Below are positions 1 through 12,180 of a stretch of 52,240 nt of DNA, piece by piece (position 1 is the stretch's first letter; each line of letters begins with the position of its first letter). Position numbers and translations under genes: made by a program. The stretch spans positions 1 to 52,240 of the forward strand of contig JANBPK010001087.1 in the NCBI GenBank assembly GCA_027579435.1, in the 5' to 3' direction. The notes under the pieces are model-generated. The model worked only from the letters and a program-made list of their open reading frames with translations. It was not told where the DNA came from and ran no database searches. This DNA is from Candolleomyces eurysporus (Eukaryota; Basidiomycota; Agaricomycetes; Agaricales; Psathyrellaceae).

Positions 1-1847
1 TGGGAGCTCTTACTGGAAAAAAATCGCAACCAATGCTCTCCACGATTCCAGCGCACGATACGACGCTACCGAAATGTGACGAAGACACCCGTGTTGAGGT
101 CACTAGCGAGATGATGGACTGGATCGAGGATCGCGACGGACCCAAGAGCATCCTATGCATGACGGGTGCTGCGGGTTCGGGGGAAATCCGCGCTGCAGCA
201 AACTGTCGCTGAACGCTGCGCGACGTCAGACATTCTCGCTGCAGCTTTCTTTATCTCTTCCGCAGATCCCACTCGAAATACAGCCTCTCCCATTGTCCCG
301 ACCATCGCCTACCAGTTGGGATTAAAGCACGACGGCTTCCGAAACTCCGTCGCTGCCGCCGTAAAGCACGACCGCCACATCTTCTCCCGATCACTCCAAT
401 CCCAGATGGATGCGCTCATCGTTCGCCCCTTCAAGAACCTCCGAAGGAGTAAGCAACTTGACGCCAACACCTTTCCACACGCTATTTTCATCGACGGCCT
501 CGACGAGTGCAGTGGCGAACCAGACACCTCTTCCCGGCTTACCGAGGTCGAAAAACGACGCCGGGCCGAAGATCGACAGGCTGAGTTATTGGCCGCCATT
601 CAACACTCCATCATCAATAACAACCTCCCCTTTCGCGTTTTGATTGCCAGCAGGCCAGAATGGGCTATCCGCACCGCGCTGGAACCTGGCGGTCATTTAC
701 ACGAGGCGGCATACCACATACAACTCAGTGACAATTACGACGCGTCTGCGGACATGCGGAGATTCCTGCGAAGGCGATTCGAAATCATCGGCCTGCAAAT
801 ACGTGACCCGCAATGGTTCACCGAGGACGACATCGAGACGCTGGTACAAGCTGCCTCGGGGCAGTTTATCTATGTCGCGGTGGTGTACAAGTTTATATCG
901 GAACGTCGAACGTTTCCTGCAGAGAGGTTGAGGATCGTTCTCACCTGGGTACCACACGAGGGACAAATGGCGCGTCCTTTCGAAACGCTCGACCGGCTTT
1001 ACACCAACATTTTGTTGGCTGCGAAGAACGCGTATGAGGCTGTTGATACCCATCGCGGGCGGGACTTTTCTCTACTTCTCGGGATATTTTATCGCATCGC
1101 TTATGATTCAATTGAAAATGGCATTGTATTTACCCCAGCAGATACTCTTTCTGCGGTGCTTGGCATAGAAGCCAGAGGGGAAGAAAATCTTATCTCGGAC
1201 CTCCGTTCCCTTGTGACCCTCAGAACAAACAGTGAGGGTGATTTAATTCTAGAGGTTTACCACAAATCCTTTGGCGACTTCTTGGAAGAAGAAAGTCGCG
1301 CAAAGGACNTTTTTTGTATCTGATTTCCACGTTGACCTGCACCTCACAAAGTGCTGTCTGCAACGCATCCTCGAATGGTGTCCGCTCGACTTGGACTCTC
1401 GTGCGTAATCGCTAATGTTACTCTGACGGACCCAATTTATAACCCTCTGTTCTTAGTGCCACGGGAATATCAGGAGCTCCCAGAGTTCGATAGACGTCGT
1501 TTGCAGGCCGCCATCACCGAACTGCCATTTGTCCTCCGGGACAACACCGATTCTGCTTTTGTTGATGAACTCGTTGATTTCACCGAGAAGCGTGGATGGC
1601 ATAAATTCGACAGATTACTGCCTTTAGTGTATCTCGGAGAGGGTGAACTTTCTGAAATATGGACAAACTGGATATATGACTTTTGTACACAGGTCGGGGA
1701 CTTGAAAGTGAGTATTCTTCCCTTCATTTGGGGCACCATCTGACATTGTTTGTTCAGCTCCTAAATCCTAAGATTGCTGCAGTTATGACCGGGTTCGTTG
1801 ACAAGTGGGAGCGTGACAAGAAGGAATGGGACAGACAATCTGGATGA
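1..1847 (+). pseudogene. NACHT-domain (STAND/NLR-like) gene, damaged 5'-truncated copy
   Basis: This is a paralogue of the gene at 3939-7196. It begins at the window edge just inside what corresponds to exon 2. Visible parts are a Walker B-like FIDGLDEC near 487-510, the LIASRPEW sensor near 640-660, and the same two introns as its paralogue (1401-1456 and 1708-1757). Against the paralogue it carries single-base insertions near 27 (seven A instead of six), near 68, and near 180 (five G instead of four, inside the P-loop codons). Together these keep the downstream frame but garble the first 60 codons, with a TGA near 110. At 1309 an N is one base too many; ignoring it realigns the frame. The last exon ends early at a TGA (1845-1847). 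Two of the indels are homopolymer-type, so a live gene with assembly errors is possible. Confidence 0.75.
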
Positions 1848-3938
1848 CTCGGATTTCAGTGAATCAGACGAGCCCTAGTTTGCCGTGTTGTTCTACGATG
1901 CAGATTCTGATAATGATAAACATGTATATGATCTTGGACTCAACATCTGAATGCACTTTGTTTGATCTTGTCAGTAACGCTACAAGATTCCATTGGTTGG
2001 CTGCATCCAGTCAACTGCTTGAAGTCTGGACGAGTGACTCGACTCAAGAATATCCATGAATATTCTTTAGTCACCAACGAAGGTCAGATCTCGTGTTTCA
2101 ACAAGCGACAATGCATTACGCTTAAAGAAATCCAAAAACAGAAAAACGGGAGAGTCATCACTTTTCTACGAGATAGGTGTTAACGTTCATCCCCAGAAGG
2201 TCTCAAAGCATTCGTTCTATGACCTCAAAAACGAAACAGGCCGCAGCAAACATGGCGACCACTAGAGACTCGTGGCCNAAAAAACATACAAAGGATCTAA
2301 TCGTGGCTTGGCTTGCTGTAGGCAGCAATACCACCCAAGGAAGGCATTGATGTACCAATAACAATTTCATATGCGTCGGTTCTCCGGTGTTGGGTGCCTG
2401 CCATGTCCCCGCAGCCTCTTCACTACTAATAGTCATATTGTGATCTCCGAGTTGCGCCTCTCCCTCAAACCACCAACCTCCAATCTTCCAAGCGGTATGC
2501 TCCATGCTCCTGTGCATAGCGCAAAAATAACATTGGCTGGCTAGCGCATCCAATCAATCTTGCAAATTCCACCCTGTGAGTTATCAGAGCCTGTTCTATC
2601 AGGTGTCACAACCGTGCATTCGAGTCCCTGTCGGAAATGAAAACCAAGATAAGCATCGTCTCTCCCAATGATCCTGGCTACTCCATCTATTACCTTGGTC
2701 TCCCCTTTGCTCAGTGTTGTGGAAAGAAGACGCATCCGTCATTACTCACCTTTGGACGAGCTCAGGGCTATGCCTCTGACAATTTTAAATTGAGACTCGA
2801 AGTTTGACGCTGAAATCACATCGATCGCCATTGCTCGTTCCCGGTAACGGGCTTCAGAATGGCGCCTCATCGTCGCTGACGGACAATGACCACAGTACAC
2901 ATCTGGAAGAGTGACTGTGCGACAGTCCAAATTCATGTACGTGAAGTCTCATCCTACATTAAAGTCCTGAAATGTGGGGTTGGACGAATTTTTCGATCCT
3001 CAGAGACGGATATTGGTGTGCGGGCATACGAAATGCTACTAGTAAGCCGTTAAAACTCTGGAGCCACTGGACGCCATGCTCGCTCACACCCAAGTTCGAT
3101 TCCCTTCGAACACCACCATTTCCCTTCTCCTTTCTACCGCCTCAAGTTTGCTGTCGCAGAGAAATATTGGGTAAATTCGAACAACTAGAAGATCAAAGGC
3201 CCAATTTGGCCATTACGGAGGGGAGAGACGGCGTGGCTCTATTTTAATTGCCAGGTCAGCAACCGGAGACTGATTGATTCCCTGCTTGTTATGCGTTGAG
3301 GAGTGACCCAAAAATCCTCGAAACAGTGGAGGGCTTGGGTCATCCTAGATGTACAATGCAAGGGGAGCAGGGCGCAATCGAGGAGACGCAGGGTATTTAA
3401 GACACTGGAGAGATCGACGATCAGACGGATGAAAGAGATCTATTCTTGGGCTCAGCGATGGGTGAAGGGCGCTGGGGACGGGAGAGATGGACATTCCGAG
3501 CCAGTAGTGGCCAAGGTCAATGCAGGAGTGAAGCAGATGAGCTCAGACAAACATTTTGCTGGTTAGTTGCGCTGGCGCCGTAAAGCAATGGACAAAGATT
3601 AGACCTATCCGCGAACAACTCCCGAAAATTCTCTAACATGCGCAATAGCAAGGAAGTGTTTGTAGATATTTGGTGACGGTTTCAGGCTCCGATGAACAAC
3701 CGCATCGTCTAGCGTTCACCTACTCCTCATTATTATCTGATTGACTAGACCGGTGACCAACCAGCTGTTGCTATGAGGGCTGCTCAATTATTTGTTCGTT
3801 TGTTCACGGCCCCTTCCNAAAAAAGTGAGAGCTGGCCAAAACGGTGAGATATCGCCAAAAGAGGTTGTGCCCGCCCATGGCAACGCAAAATCGACCGAAT
3901 ATGTCTGACGCCTCCTCTTGCTTCCTCCTCTGCTACCC
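1848..3938. other. Intergenic region between the two NACHT copies
   Basis: Homology between the NACHT copies continues past the stop codons to about 2110 (matching to about 7450), so the duplicated unit is roughly 2.1 kb. Apart from the weak minus-strand gene model, the rest shows no convincing gene. Plus-strand open frames at 2972-3247 and 3303-3566 lack domain-like composition and splice support. Confidence 0.5.
2541..2936 (-). CDS. Possible small two-exon gene, unknown function
   Basis: Weak call. A minus-strand model joins 2936-2750 and 2704-2541 across a 45-bp GT-AG intron, in frame, giving 116 residues from ATG to TAG. The protein has a CGHC motif near residue 16 and an IGRDD...GFHFRQGLEC stretch in the second half. 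No family is recognised. Another open minus-strand stretch (2553-2203) follows directly and could belong to a longer model, but no clean splice was found. It may equally be intergenic sequence that happens to be open. Confidence 0.3.
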
Positions 3939-6900
3939 ATGCCGGGCGACCCACCTGGCAGCGCAGGCTCAAAGTCCACTCGCCATCGCCCGTATCCTTC
4001 ACCCTTCATTGCCCAAGATGGTCGACCAACCGGGCCAAGGACCGGGCTAGGCTCAATGTGTTCAACAAACAATGCAGCTCGATTGCCTTCATCCCAACGG
4101 CCCTCTGAAGGTGTCGTGCTTGGGCAGGGCGGCAGTAGATTGGCAATTGAACAAGCGCGGTACCATCCATTCGTTCAATCCCCCTCTTCACAGGTACCCT
4201 TTAGAGACATTCCGGCTTATACGCCCTCGTACAACTGTAGCATTGAAAGCCTTCTCCCACCACTGCCACAAGCGCTTCAACCATCTCCCTCCCAGCTACC
4301 ACTCCGTAGCCCGACAACACAGAAACTGCTCCCGGAGCACAGGTATAGGCCGATGAGGGAGACGCCCAACTTGTTCAGCGTACAACCTCAACTTGCACTC
4401 CCCAATCTCTCAGCAAAAAGACACGGATTGATTAACAACCCAGCATCGCACACCCTATCCCCTTGTCCTCCACCATCACCTGCCGGGATGGACCTAGCCC
4501 TTGCTCCGCCCAACGGTTGGGGGACCATGCACCACTCCTCTCCATATCCTAACCTCACTACCGAAAGCCTGGTTCCATCGCCCCAGCAGCCACAGCCAGC
4601 TTCCATGAATGTTCAAGTTGCGGCGCCACTGTTCCATCATCCCCACGTACCTCTTGGAATGGACTCGGTCCTTGCTGCATCTCGATCTCGTGGTTCATAC
4701 GAGATGACGCAGCCCGGGCACTTCCCCAAACATCCCAATCACAGCATCACAGCAGAACGGCCACCTCTCTGGCCTGGACTGCCACAGCAACACATGCAGA
4801 ACGCTGCACCGCTCGGAAAAATTGGACACGGCTTTGAGGGAGTGGTCGAACCTTCTGCACGCAATTTGTACCCCTTCCACCCTCTCCAACAACGCTTCGA
4901 GGCGTATCCAGAGTCAACTTTGTTCTATCCTCGGGAGAGGCAGAGTCAGATCTGTTCAACATCCCCGCGAACCCCACCCCCCGCCACCAATGCTGTATTC
5001 CGACCACCTACTTCGCGGCTGTCGGCCAATGATCGAGCACAGGAACTTGACCGACAGATAGTACAGGATCAATTAGTGCCCTACGATTCTCCACAAGCAT
5101 CTTTCGAGCCGGAAGTACCCATTGCAACCTTCGGTTCATCTCCAAGTCGTGTCCCGACTCGAGCGCTGTTCAATCGCGCCCGCAACTTTGAAATAGGGAA
5201 CTTTCGTTATGTTGATGTCACGGTCAATCCGCCACCCAGTGCTGGTTCGGTTGACGGTGAGTAGTCGTTCTCCGCTCCTTCACGGTATCATACTCATGGT
5301 TGTGGTGTGTTCTCTCACCCTGCGTAACAGGCTGGGAACTCTTGCTGGAAAAAATTGCAATCAATGCTCTCCACGATTCCAGCGCACGATACGACGCTCC
5401 GAAGTGCGATGAAGACACCCGTGTTGAGGTCACTGGCGAGATGATGGACTGGATCAAGGATCGCGACGGACCCAAGAGCATCCTATGCATGACGGGCGCT
5501 GCGGGTTCGGGGAAATCTGCGCTGCAGCAAACTGTCGCTGAATGCTGCGCGACGTCAGACATCCTCGCTGCAGCTTTCTTTATCTCTTCTGCAGATTCCA
5601 CTCGAAATACAGCCTCTGCCATTGTCCCCACCATCGCCTACCAGTTGGGATTAAAGCACGACGGCTTCCGAAACTCTGTCGCTGCCGCTGTAAAGCACGA
5701 CCGCCACATCTTCTACCGATCACTCCAATCGCAAATGGATGCGCTCATCGTTCGCCCCTTCGAGGGCCTCCGAAGGAGTAAGCAGCTTAATGTCAACACC
5801 TTTCCATATGCTATTTTCATCGACGGCCTCGACGAGTGCAGCGGCGAACCAGACACCTCTTCTCGACTAATCGATGTCGAAAAACGACGCCAGGCCGAAG
5901 ATCAACAGGCCGAGTTATTGGCCGCCATTCAACACTGCATCCTCGATAACGACCTCCCCTTTCGCGTTTTGATTGCCAGCAGGCCAGAATGGGCTATCCG
6001 CACCGCGCTGGAACCTGGTGGTCATTTACGCGGGGTGGCATACCACATGCAACTCAGTGACAATTACGACGCCTCCGGGGACATGCGTAAATTCCTGCGA
6101 AGGCGATTCGAAGTCATCGGCTTGCAAATTGGTGACTCTCAATGGTTCACCGAGGACAACATCGAGACGCTGGTACGAGCTGCGTCAGGGCAGTTTATCT
6201 ATGTCGCAGTGGTGTACAAGTTTATATCGGAACGTCGAACGTCCCCTGCGGAGAGGTTGGGGATCGTTCTCACCTGGGTACCACACAAAGGACAAATGGC
6301 GCGTCCTTTCGAAACGCTCGACCGGCTTTACACCAACATTTTGTTGGCTGCAAAGAACGCGTATGAGGCTGTTGATACCCATCGCGGGCGGGACTTTTCG
6401 CTACTTTTCGAGATAATTCATTATCAAACTAGTGGAAATGCCTTAGTGTCCATTCCAGCAAACACTCTTTCTGCGCTGCTTGGCATAGAGGCCAGAGGAG
6501 CAGAAAATCTTATCTCGGACCTCCATTCCCTTGTGACCCTCAGAACCAACAGGGATGGTGATTTAGTTCTAGAGGTTTACCACAAATCATTTGACGACTT
6601 CTTGATCGAAAAAAGTCGCGCAAAGGACTTTTTCGTATCTGGATTCCACATTAGCCTGCACCTCTCAAAGTGCTGTCTGCAACGCATCCTCGAATGGTGT
6701 CCACTTGACTTGGACTCTCGTGCGTAATCGCTAATGTTAATCTGACGAACCCGATTTATAACCCTCTGTTCTTAGTGCCGGGTGAAGATCAGGAGCTCCC
6801 AGAGTTCGATAAACGTCGTTTGCAGGCCGCTATCACATACCTGCCGTTTGTCCTTTGGGACAACAGCAATTCCGCTTTTGCTGGTGAACTCTTTGATTTT

Positions 6901-7196
6901 ACCGAGAAGCGTGGATGGCATAAATTCGACAAATTGCTGCCTTTGGTGTATTCCGAAGAGGGCGTCCTTTCTAAATTATGGAGTGACTGGATATATTACT
7001 TTCGTCTCCGGTTTGCAGGCTTGAAAGTGAGTATTCTTCCCTTGGTTTGGGGCACCATCTGACATTTTTTGTTTAGGTCCGAAACCCTGAGCTTGCTGCA
7101 GTAATAACCGGGTTTCTTGACAAGTGGGAGCGTGACGTGAAGGGATGGTACAGACCAATGCACAACTCGGATTTCAGTGATCGAGATGATCTATAG
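3939..7196 (+). CDS. NACHT NTPase (STAND/NLR-like) with proline-rich N-terminus
   Basis: Four-exon model: 3939-5256, 5331-6719, 6776-7026 and 7077-7196. All introns are GT-AG and phase-consistent (74, 56 and 50 bp), with a CTGAC branch-like motif in the second. Predicted length is 1025 residues. Exon 1 (about 440 residues) is Pro/Ser/Gln-rich and probably disordered; ATG 3939 is the first in frame. Exon 2 carries the NACHT core: P-loop GAAGSGKSA, Walker B-like AIFIDGLDEC and LIASRPEW. The C-terminus has no WD40, ankyrin or TPR repeats that I can see. Fungal NACHT proteins act as signal-transducing NTPases in non-self recognition and heterokaryon incompatibility; that role is inferred here. 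A direct tandem paralogue lies at 1-1847. Confidence 0.85.
5257..5330 (+). other. Intron joining the proline-rich exon to the NACHT exon
   Basis: Donor GTGAGT at 5257 and acceptor AACAG ending 5330. Splicing leaves codon G|GC, so the 3939 frame runs directly into WELLLEKIA of the NACHT exon. This is the main evidence that the long Pro-rich frame is part of the NLR-like gene and not a chance open frame. Confidence 0.8.
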
Positions 7197-7779
7197 TTTG
7201 CCGGGTTATTCCACAATACAGACTGATAATATTGAAACATGGATATGATCTTGGACTCAACATCTGAAGGCACTTTGACCTTGTCAGTGGCCTGTCCATC
7301 CAGATGCAGTAGAAATTGCATCGGTTGGCAGCATCACATCAACCGTTTGAAGTCTATTAATAGACAAGTGTTTTATCTCAAGGATATCCGTGTATTTACT
7401 CGAGTCACCTTGTCAACGAAGAGGGTCAGATCTTGCGTTTCGAAACATGACAGTCCCCCACCCATCATAATCGCACAAACGCAAAAAGAGAAACGGAAGA
7501 GTCGTGCCTTCACTACAAGACGGGCATTCCTCTGGAGAAAGGAAATAAAGCGTCAAACTGGCGGTGAGTCGCCGCGGCGCAGAATACCGAGACGGAACGA
7601 GCTCAACGGTCGAGTAAAAGGGCCTTCTACATACACTAGTTATGATACAATATTTTTACTGCACCTCGTGGTGGTCTCTGTGAGCCCATAGCTGTAACCA
7701 CCCAGCTTGATACTGCCACATGTATACTTCTCATTGAAATAGTCAATTTATAGCAGTCTCAGAATATTGTGTTCTGCTG
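7197..7779. other. 3' flank of the NACHT gene, no gene seen
   Basis: The first part (to about 7450) is the duplicated flank shared with 1848-2110. An open frame at 7239-7691 has no domain-like composition and partly overlaps the duplicated non-coding flank, where the other copy does not conserve the frame. Confidence 0.5.
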
Positions 7780-9300
7780 TTATGCAACCGATTGCCCTAC
7801 CAGTTGAAGTGCACTACGAGATACAAACTATGTTTGGATTTGGAGTTGTCCACATAATCCTCCAGTCCATTCTCCCAATGCAAATCCAACGGCTGTTTCA
7901 ATACCAGCATTGTCAACCCAAACATCATAAAAGGTTTTGCTGGATCCCTCAGCCTTTCCAGAATTTTCTTATCATCTCATGTCTTTTCATCGGCGTGGAG
8001 AACGAGATGTTTGAGTTTTGTGAGGGTAGAGGGCACAGTAATCAGAAGGTCTCTGTGTGTGATAGGCTGCGTTTGCGATGTGATGAGGTCAATGACTGCT
8101 GAATATTGGACTGGCTCCAAGTACTTGATCTTTGTCCCGTTGTCCTAGTGTGGCTGACCATAGATGAGGCATTAAATGGATTCGCTGGCAATGTAGAATG
8201 AAGTGAGGAATTGGAACATATCCTCCGAGTCAAAGTCAAAGGAAAGATGGAACAACACTTCCAGGAGCTGGGGAGATGTTTGGAGATGGGAATTAGAAGT
8301 TTCGCTGGCACCAAAGCCTAATATGCGAAGTTTAAATTGGTGAGATTGCTTGGTGAATGAGGATGTTGCAAAGGATGCGCCCGTACTGGCCTTTCAAGTT
8401 TAAATCGCCGCTCCTCCAACATCTGTATCAAGAGTCGGAGCCTCTTGAGCGATGGCAGAAATATGACGTCCCAGTCAGCGGGACTTTCGAGAGGTGATTT
8501 CGTGGCAAAGTCCAACTGGGTGAGGTGGGACAGCGTGCTTTGGCAGGGTTCTGGGTTAGGAACCTGGATTGTTGATCAAGAGTTCATCCTCATAGGAGAG
8601 AAATTTACCAGCATCCCCGTTGGGGGGTGGTGCATAGTTTGAGGACAGCCTTCAACTTGGTAAAATCAACATTTTAATTAATGAAGGGATGAGTGAGTTA
8701 TGACCAGGGGATGCGGGAAGGAATGTATTCAGTCAAATCAGGTAATAAGGGAAGGTCAGAGAGATGAATAGGGGATTGGGATCCAAAGACATTATTAGTA
8801 TCTTCCATCCTTTTCTGAGTGGTTCTGGTTCAACAAGCCCAGAGACATATGACAGAAAAGGAATTGTTGAATGGGACAGGTCCAGGAGTTGATGTGAATA
8901 TGTGGCCCTCACCTCGACTGATCAAAGCCCTTTGCGTCTCTTTATTCTCAATATGGTCTGGTCCAGTCGGGCATAGTATTTTGCTCCAGAACTGGGCCTG
9001 GTATAACATTCGAGAGTTGGACTGAGAGGCATTGGCAAAGTTGTTGTAGAGTGATTTGGCAAGGCGAGCAGCCTAGACTAACCAAACCCGAGTTGATGAC
9101 ATCAATGATGTTCCTTGCTCAGAGTCTACAAGGCAGGCGTCATTCGACACGCTTTCCTGCCATCCTGGGCACCATGAATCGCCTTTCTCCAACCATGTAC
9201 AGGTTTATTTTCCTGCCACACTCAACCTGGTTCCATTACCGCCAAATCTGATCTGGTTTGGATCCCCAATGTCTCAAAGTGACTATCTCTGCAAATCAAT
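7780..9300 (-). pseudogene. Decayed F-box/LRR-like gene
   Basis: The minus strand holds short leucine-rich blocks in shifting frames. Examples are LSHLTQLDFATKS next to FLPSLKRLRLL (about 8560-8430), LRILGFGASE and LLEVLFHLSFDFDSEDMFQF (about 8320-8200), and PSTLTKLKHLVLHADE (about 8030-7990). These resemble the LRR tails of the large Agaricomycete F-box families. No F-box was recognised, and stops and frame changes separate the blocks, so this is read as a relic. From about 8650 to 9300 only scattered hints remain. Confidence is low to moderate. Confidence 0.4.
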
Positions 9301-9990
9301 GTTTGCTCCGAAATGTCCTCACATCCTCAGACTCAAAGAATTGAAAGTGTACCACAGGACTTGCTTGGCAGTCCTTGGAATGCGAGGCTGATGTATCTTG
9401 TGGTACTGTCAATATTGTCTATAATTATCATCTCGAAACTGTTATGACCATTCATTGTGTTCATTGTTCCTCCTAGTTCTGCCGTAGCAGCTCAGTGCTG
9501 TGGCCATGGCAGGGTATGCCTTGCACTGAATGGTCTCACCACTTTTGTCGTACAACAAGCAAGATGTGTGGAGCGATCAGCAATCTGATAAGATTGGTGT
9601 AGCAGAATTGAGCAATGATGTTGTTGCTCAGGGTCAATGTGATGTTGACGTTGCATACAAGCACTTCAACACAATGTGCGGTAATGCCCCCATTGTAGAT
9701 CTTTCCCTTTCCACTCATAATTTCCTTCATTCATTGATACTCATCATTGATACTTGGACATTTAGTATTACCTCAGCCATGGACACTGAAATTCGTATAT
9801 ATAGAGACGAGCACCCTGCGAGTAAGACAACACGTCTCGCACAAGTGCTCACAGCACTAACCGTATTGCGCTCTCTCTCTCTTTTTTCTCTTGTCTTGGA
9901 ATTGTCAACCTGCTGACCATTCCCTACTGCATCAACAGGAAGTTCGTCTCAAAAGACGTCTACAACACCCACCAGCTCCAGAACAAAACA
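9301..9990 (+). promoter_or_regulatory. Probable 5' leader of the DIRS element, with TATA-like motif
   Basis: No gene is seen. A GTATATATAGAG motif at about 9797-9808 lies roughly 190 bp before the gag-like ATG at 9991 and could be its promoter TATA box. The 5' terminal repeat of the element was not delimited. Confidence 0.35.
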
Positions 9991-10947
9991 ATGTCTGATC
10001 CAGCTCCAGTTGACGAGAGCACATGTGCACTGATCGAATCCATCACTGCTGGGATTCAAAAAACGATGATGGATCAACTCGAGGCTAAACTCGCTTCGCT
10101 CTCTCTGCCAACTGGGAACCCCTCATCGTCGTCACAGCAGCAGCCTCTGGCGGCACTGGAAACAGCTCCTCTTGTCCCACCTGCTTTGTCTACCACTACA
10201 ACCCAGCTCCCCCATGGCCCTTTTGTCTATGGAGCACCCCAAGTAGGATTTGTGCCCCCACTGACAGCCAACTCAGCATCTGGTACGTCTGACACCCTTT
10301 ACCTTGACCATCCCTTTCCCCACGTCAAGGAGGCAGTCATCAACACCATTATCACCCACGCCTTCAACCCCCACCACCTGTGGAAGCTCAATCTTCGTCA
10401 CCAAGAAAAGAATCAGAAGAAAACAATTCAGCTGATTGGCACCTCGCTGGAGATTGCTTCCGACAAAACAGCGTTGAAAGACTTCAAAGACATCACCTCA
10501 CTTATGGTCTCTCTGCAAGTGTATTTTGAGATTATAGTCCACTATGCACCTCCCTCGTCCGCCAGCGCACTCTTGAAACTCTTTTTCTGCTATACAGCAA
10601 ACCTCCACAGAATTGCCTCCAAGTATGCATGGTCTGTGGTTGTCAATTATCACATCAACTTTTTCTTCCGCTGTCGTCAGGAAATGCACAAGGGTTATTA
10701 TGATCTATGGGCTCGCCAGGACTCTGAACTCACTAGCAAATTCTTGCATGCCCATCAAAAAACCTCAGGCTCGTTTGCCACCAACTCGAAGAAGACCACA
10801 CTACCAGCCTCCGGTCCTGTCACCATTTGTTGTAACTTCAACGCAGGCAAGTGCACCGCAGCGGTATGCCCATGGAACCACTCACACGCTTGCTCCATCT
10901 GTGGCAAGTCTGACCACCATGCTCAGACACACCCCAAAGCAACTTAG
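9991..10947 (+). CDS. DIRS retrotransposon gag-like protein with zinc-finger tail
   Basis: Single open frame of 318 residues from ATG. The N-terminal half is Ser/Pro/Gln-rich and the middle is helical. The last about 45 residues have a Cys/His cluster of the form C-x3-F-N-x-G-x-C followed by CSICGKSDHHAQTH, a zinc-knuckle-like nucleic-acid-binding tail usual in gag-like ORF1 of DIRS elements. It lies 12 bp before a frame with DIRS-type reverse-transcriptase features, with RNase H and a tyrosine recombinase further on. It would package element RNA. The frame is intact although the rest of the element is broken. Confidence 0.7.
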   Translation: MSDPAPVDESTCALIESITAGIQKTMMDQLEAKLASLSLPTGNPSSSSQQQPLAALETAPLVPPALSTTTTQLPHGPFVYGAPQVGFVPPLTANSASGTSDTLYLDHPFPHVKEAVINTIITHAFNPHHLWKLNLRHQEKNQKKTIQLIGTSLEIASDKTALKDFKDITSLMVSLQVYFEIIVHYAPPSSASALLKLFFCYTANLHRIASKYAWSVVVNYHINFFFRCRQEMHKGYYDLWARQDSELTSKFLHAHQKTSGSFATNSKKTTLPASGPVTICCNFNAGKCTAAVCPWNHSHACSICGKSDHHAQTHPKAT

Positions 10948-10959
10948 GATACTGGCAGG

Positions 10960-11570
10960 GTGGGTGAACCACCCATTTCTCTGCTCGCTCGCCCTAGCCT
11001 CGCTTCGGGTGAAGGTCCAGATCTTATGACTGATTTCGTTTTGCATTCCCTCCAATTTCCCCCTTTTACCATACCACCAGGGCGCCCTAATCCAAACCCA
11101 CAATGTAATTTACCACCGTTAAATGCAACCCATATCCCACATGTTTCGTCTACCCTAAATCCGCTTGCATGGTCTCACTACCTATCAGAGTACCCAGACC
11201 GCAAGTTTGTCAGCACTCTGTTGCACATCATTCATCATGGTGCCAACATAGGATTCACAAGGGATTGTGCTCTCCCCCAAACTTGTTCAAACCTCAAATC
11301 TGTGCTCGAATACCCTAACAATATATCCCAAGACATTGGCCTCCAGCTCGCCAACAACCACTCGCATGGTCCTTTTGACTAACCACTGTTCCCGAACTTT
11401 TGCTGCTCCCTGCTTGGGGCTACTACACGCAAACACTCCTCCAAGATACGTCTCATACATCATCTCTCGTGGCCCAAGGGGTCTTTGGTCGATGATGGCA
11501 TTTCCACTGAAGGCACACTCGATCGCACTGCAATCTTTGAGACCTGGAACAGCTAACCGGATACCTCCAG
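10960..11570 (+). pseudogene. DIRS reverse transcriptase, N-terminal remnant
   Basis: The open part (10960-11382) contains PLAWSHYLSEYPDRKFVSTL and GFTRDCALP, the usual region before the RT fingers in DIRS elements. After a stop, another segment near 11390-11510 reads SLLGATTRKHSSKIRLIHHL followed by SWPKG and VDDGIS, the start of the RT domain. The polymerase palm with its catalytic aspartates is missing: the sequence jumps within a few tens of bases (about 11560-11610) into the connection/RNase H region. This is an internal deletion, so the element cannot reverse-transcribe itself. Confidence 0.65.
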
Positions 11571-11594
11571 TTCTGCTCTCAAGTCATCCCATTA

Positions 11595-12180
11595 TTGAGG
11601 GCTTTCATATGGGCTCTGTACAACTTCCAGGCAATGTTTACATCCTCACTTACATGTTGCCGAATCCCAAGCTCAGCACAGAACGACATTACTTGGTGGC
11701 ACAGCATGGCCATTCAATGGAACAGCATTCAATTTATCTCACCAAAACGGGAGACTGTTCACATCTACACAGATGCTAGTGGTACAAAGGGCATTGGCGG
11801 CATTTTCAGTAACAATTGGTTCTCCAGGCGCACCCCAAGGTGTTTACGGAAGCAACACATCCAAGTCAAGGAGATGTATGCTGTTTTATATGCGGTTCTA
11901 TGTTGGGGAAACCATTTCGGTGGCAAACACGTCATGTTCCACATCGACAACGAGGCTGTTCACACCTCTATCAATAACCTCTCCATTCAGTCTCCAGACA
12001 CGATGCATCTCCTTCATCAATTTCTCCATTTCACATGCCTCCTTGATTTCTCATTTTCCTCTATTTGGTTATTTTCATCTGATAATTCAGTTGCTGACAC
12101 TGCCTCCCATTTCTCTTTTTCACGCATGTTTTCTCTTGCACCTACCCTCCACCAGGAGCCCTCCAGGAAATGCCTCCACA
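11595..12180 (+). pseudogene. DIRS RNase H domain remnant
   Basis: The frame from 11595 encodes VHIYTDASGTKGIGGIF, then HIQVKEMYAVLYAVLCWGNH and VMFHIDNEAVHTSIN. This matches the D...E...D pattern of an RNase H fold as found after the RT of DIRS retrotransposons. It overlaps the start of the recombinase frame at 12170. Because the RT palm upstream is deleted it is not part of a functional polyprotein. Confidence 0.65.

Noticed and set aside
3085..3110. tRNA B-box-like AGTTCGATTCC
   Set aside because: The bases on either side do not form a T-arm stem and no anticodon arm or A-box is in place upstream.
7239..7691. 150-codon plus-strand open frame
   Set aside because: It overlaps the non-coding duplicated 3' flank, whose other copy does not conserve the frame, and its composition is not protein-like.
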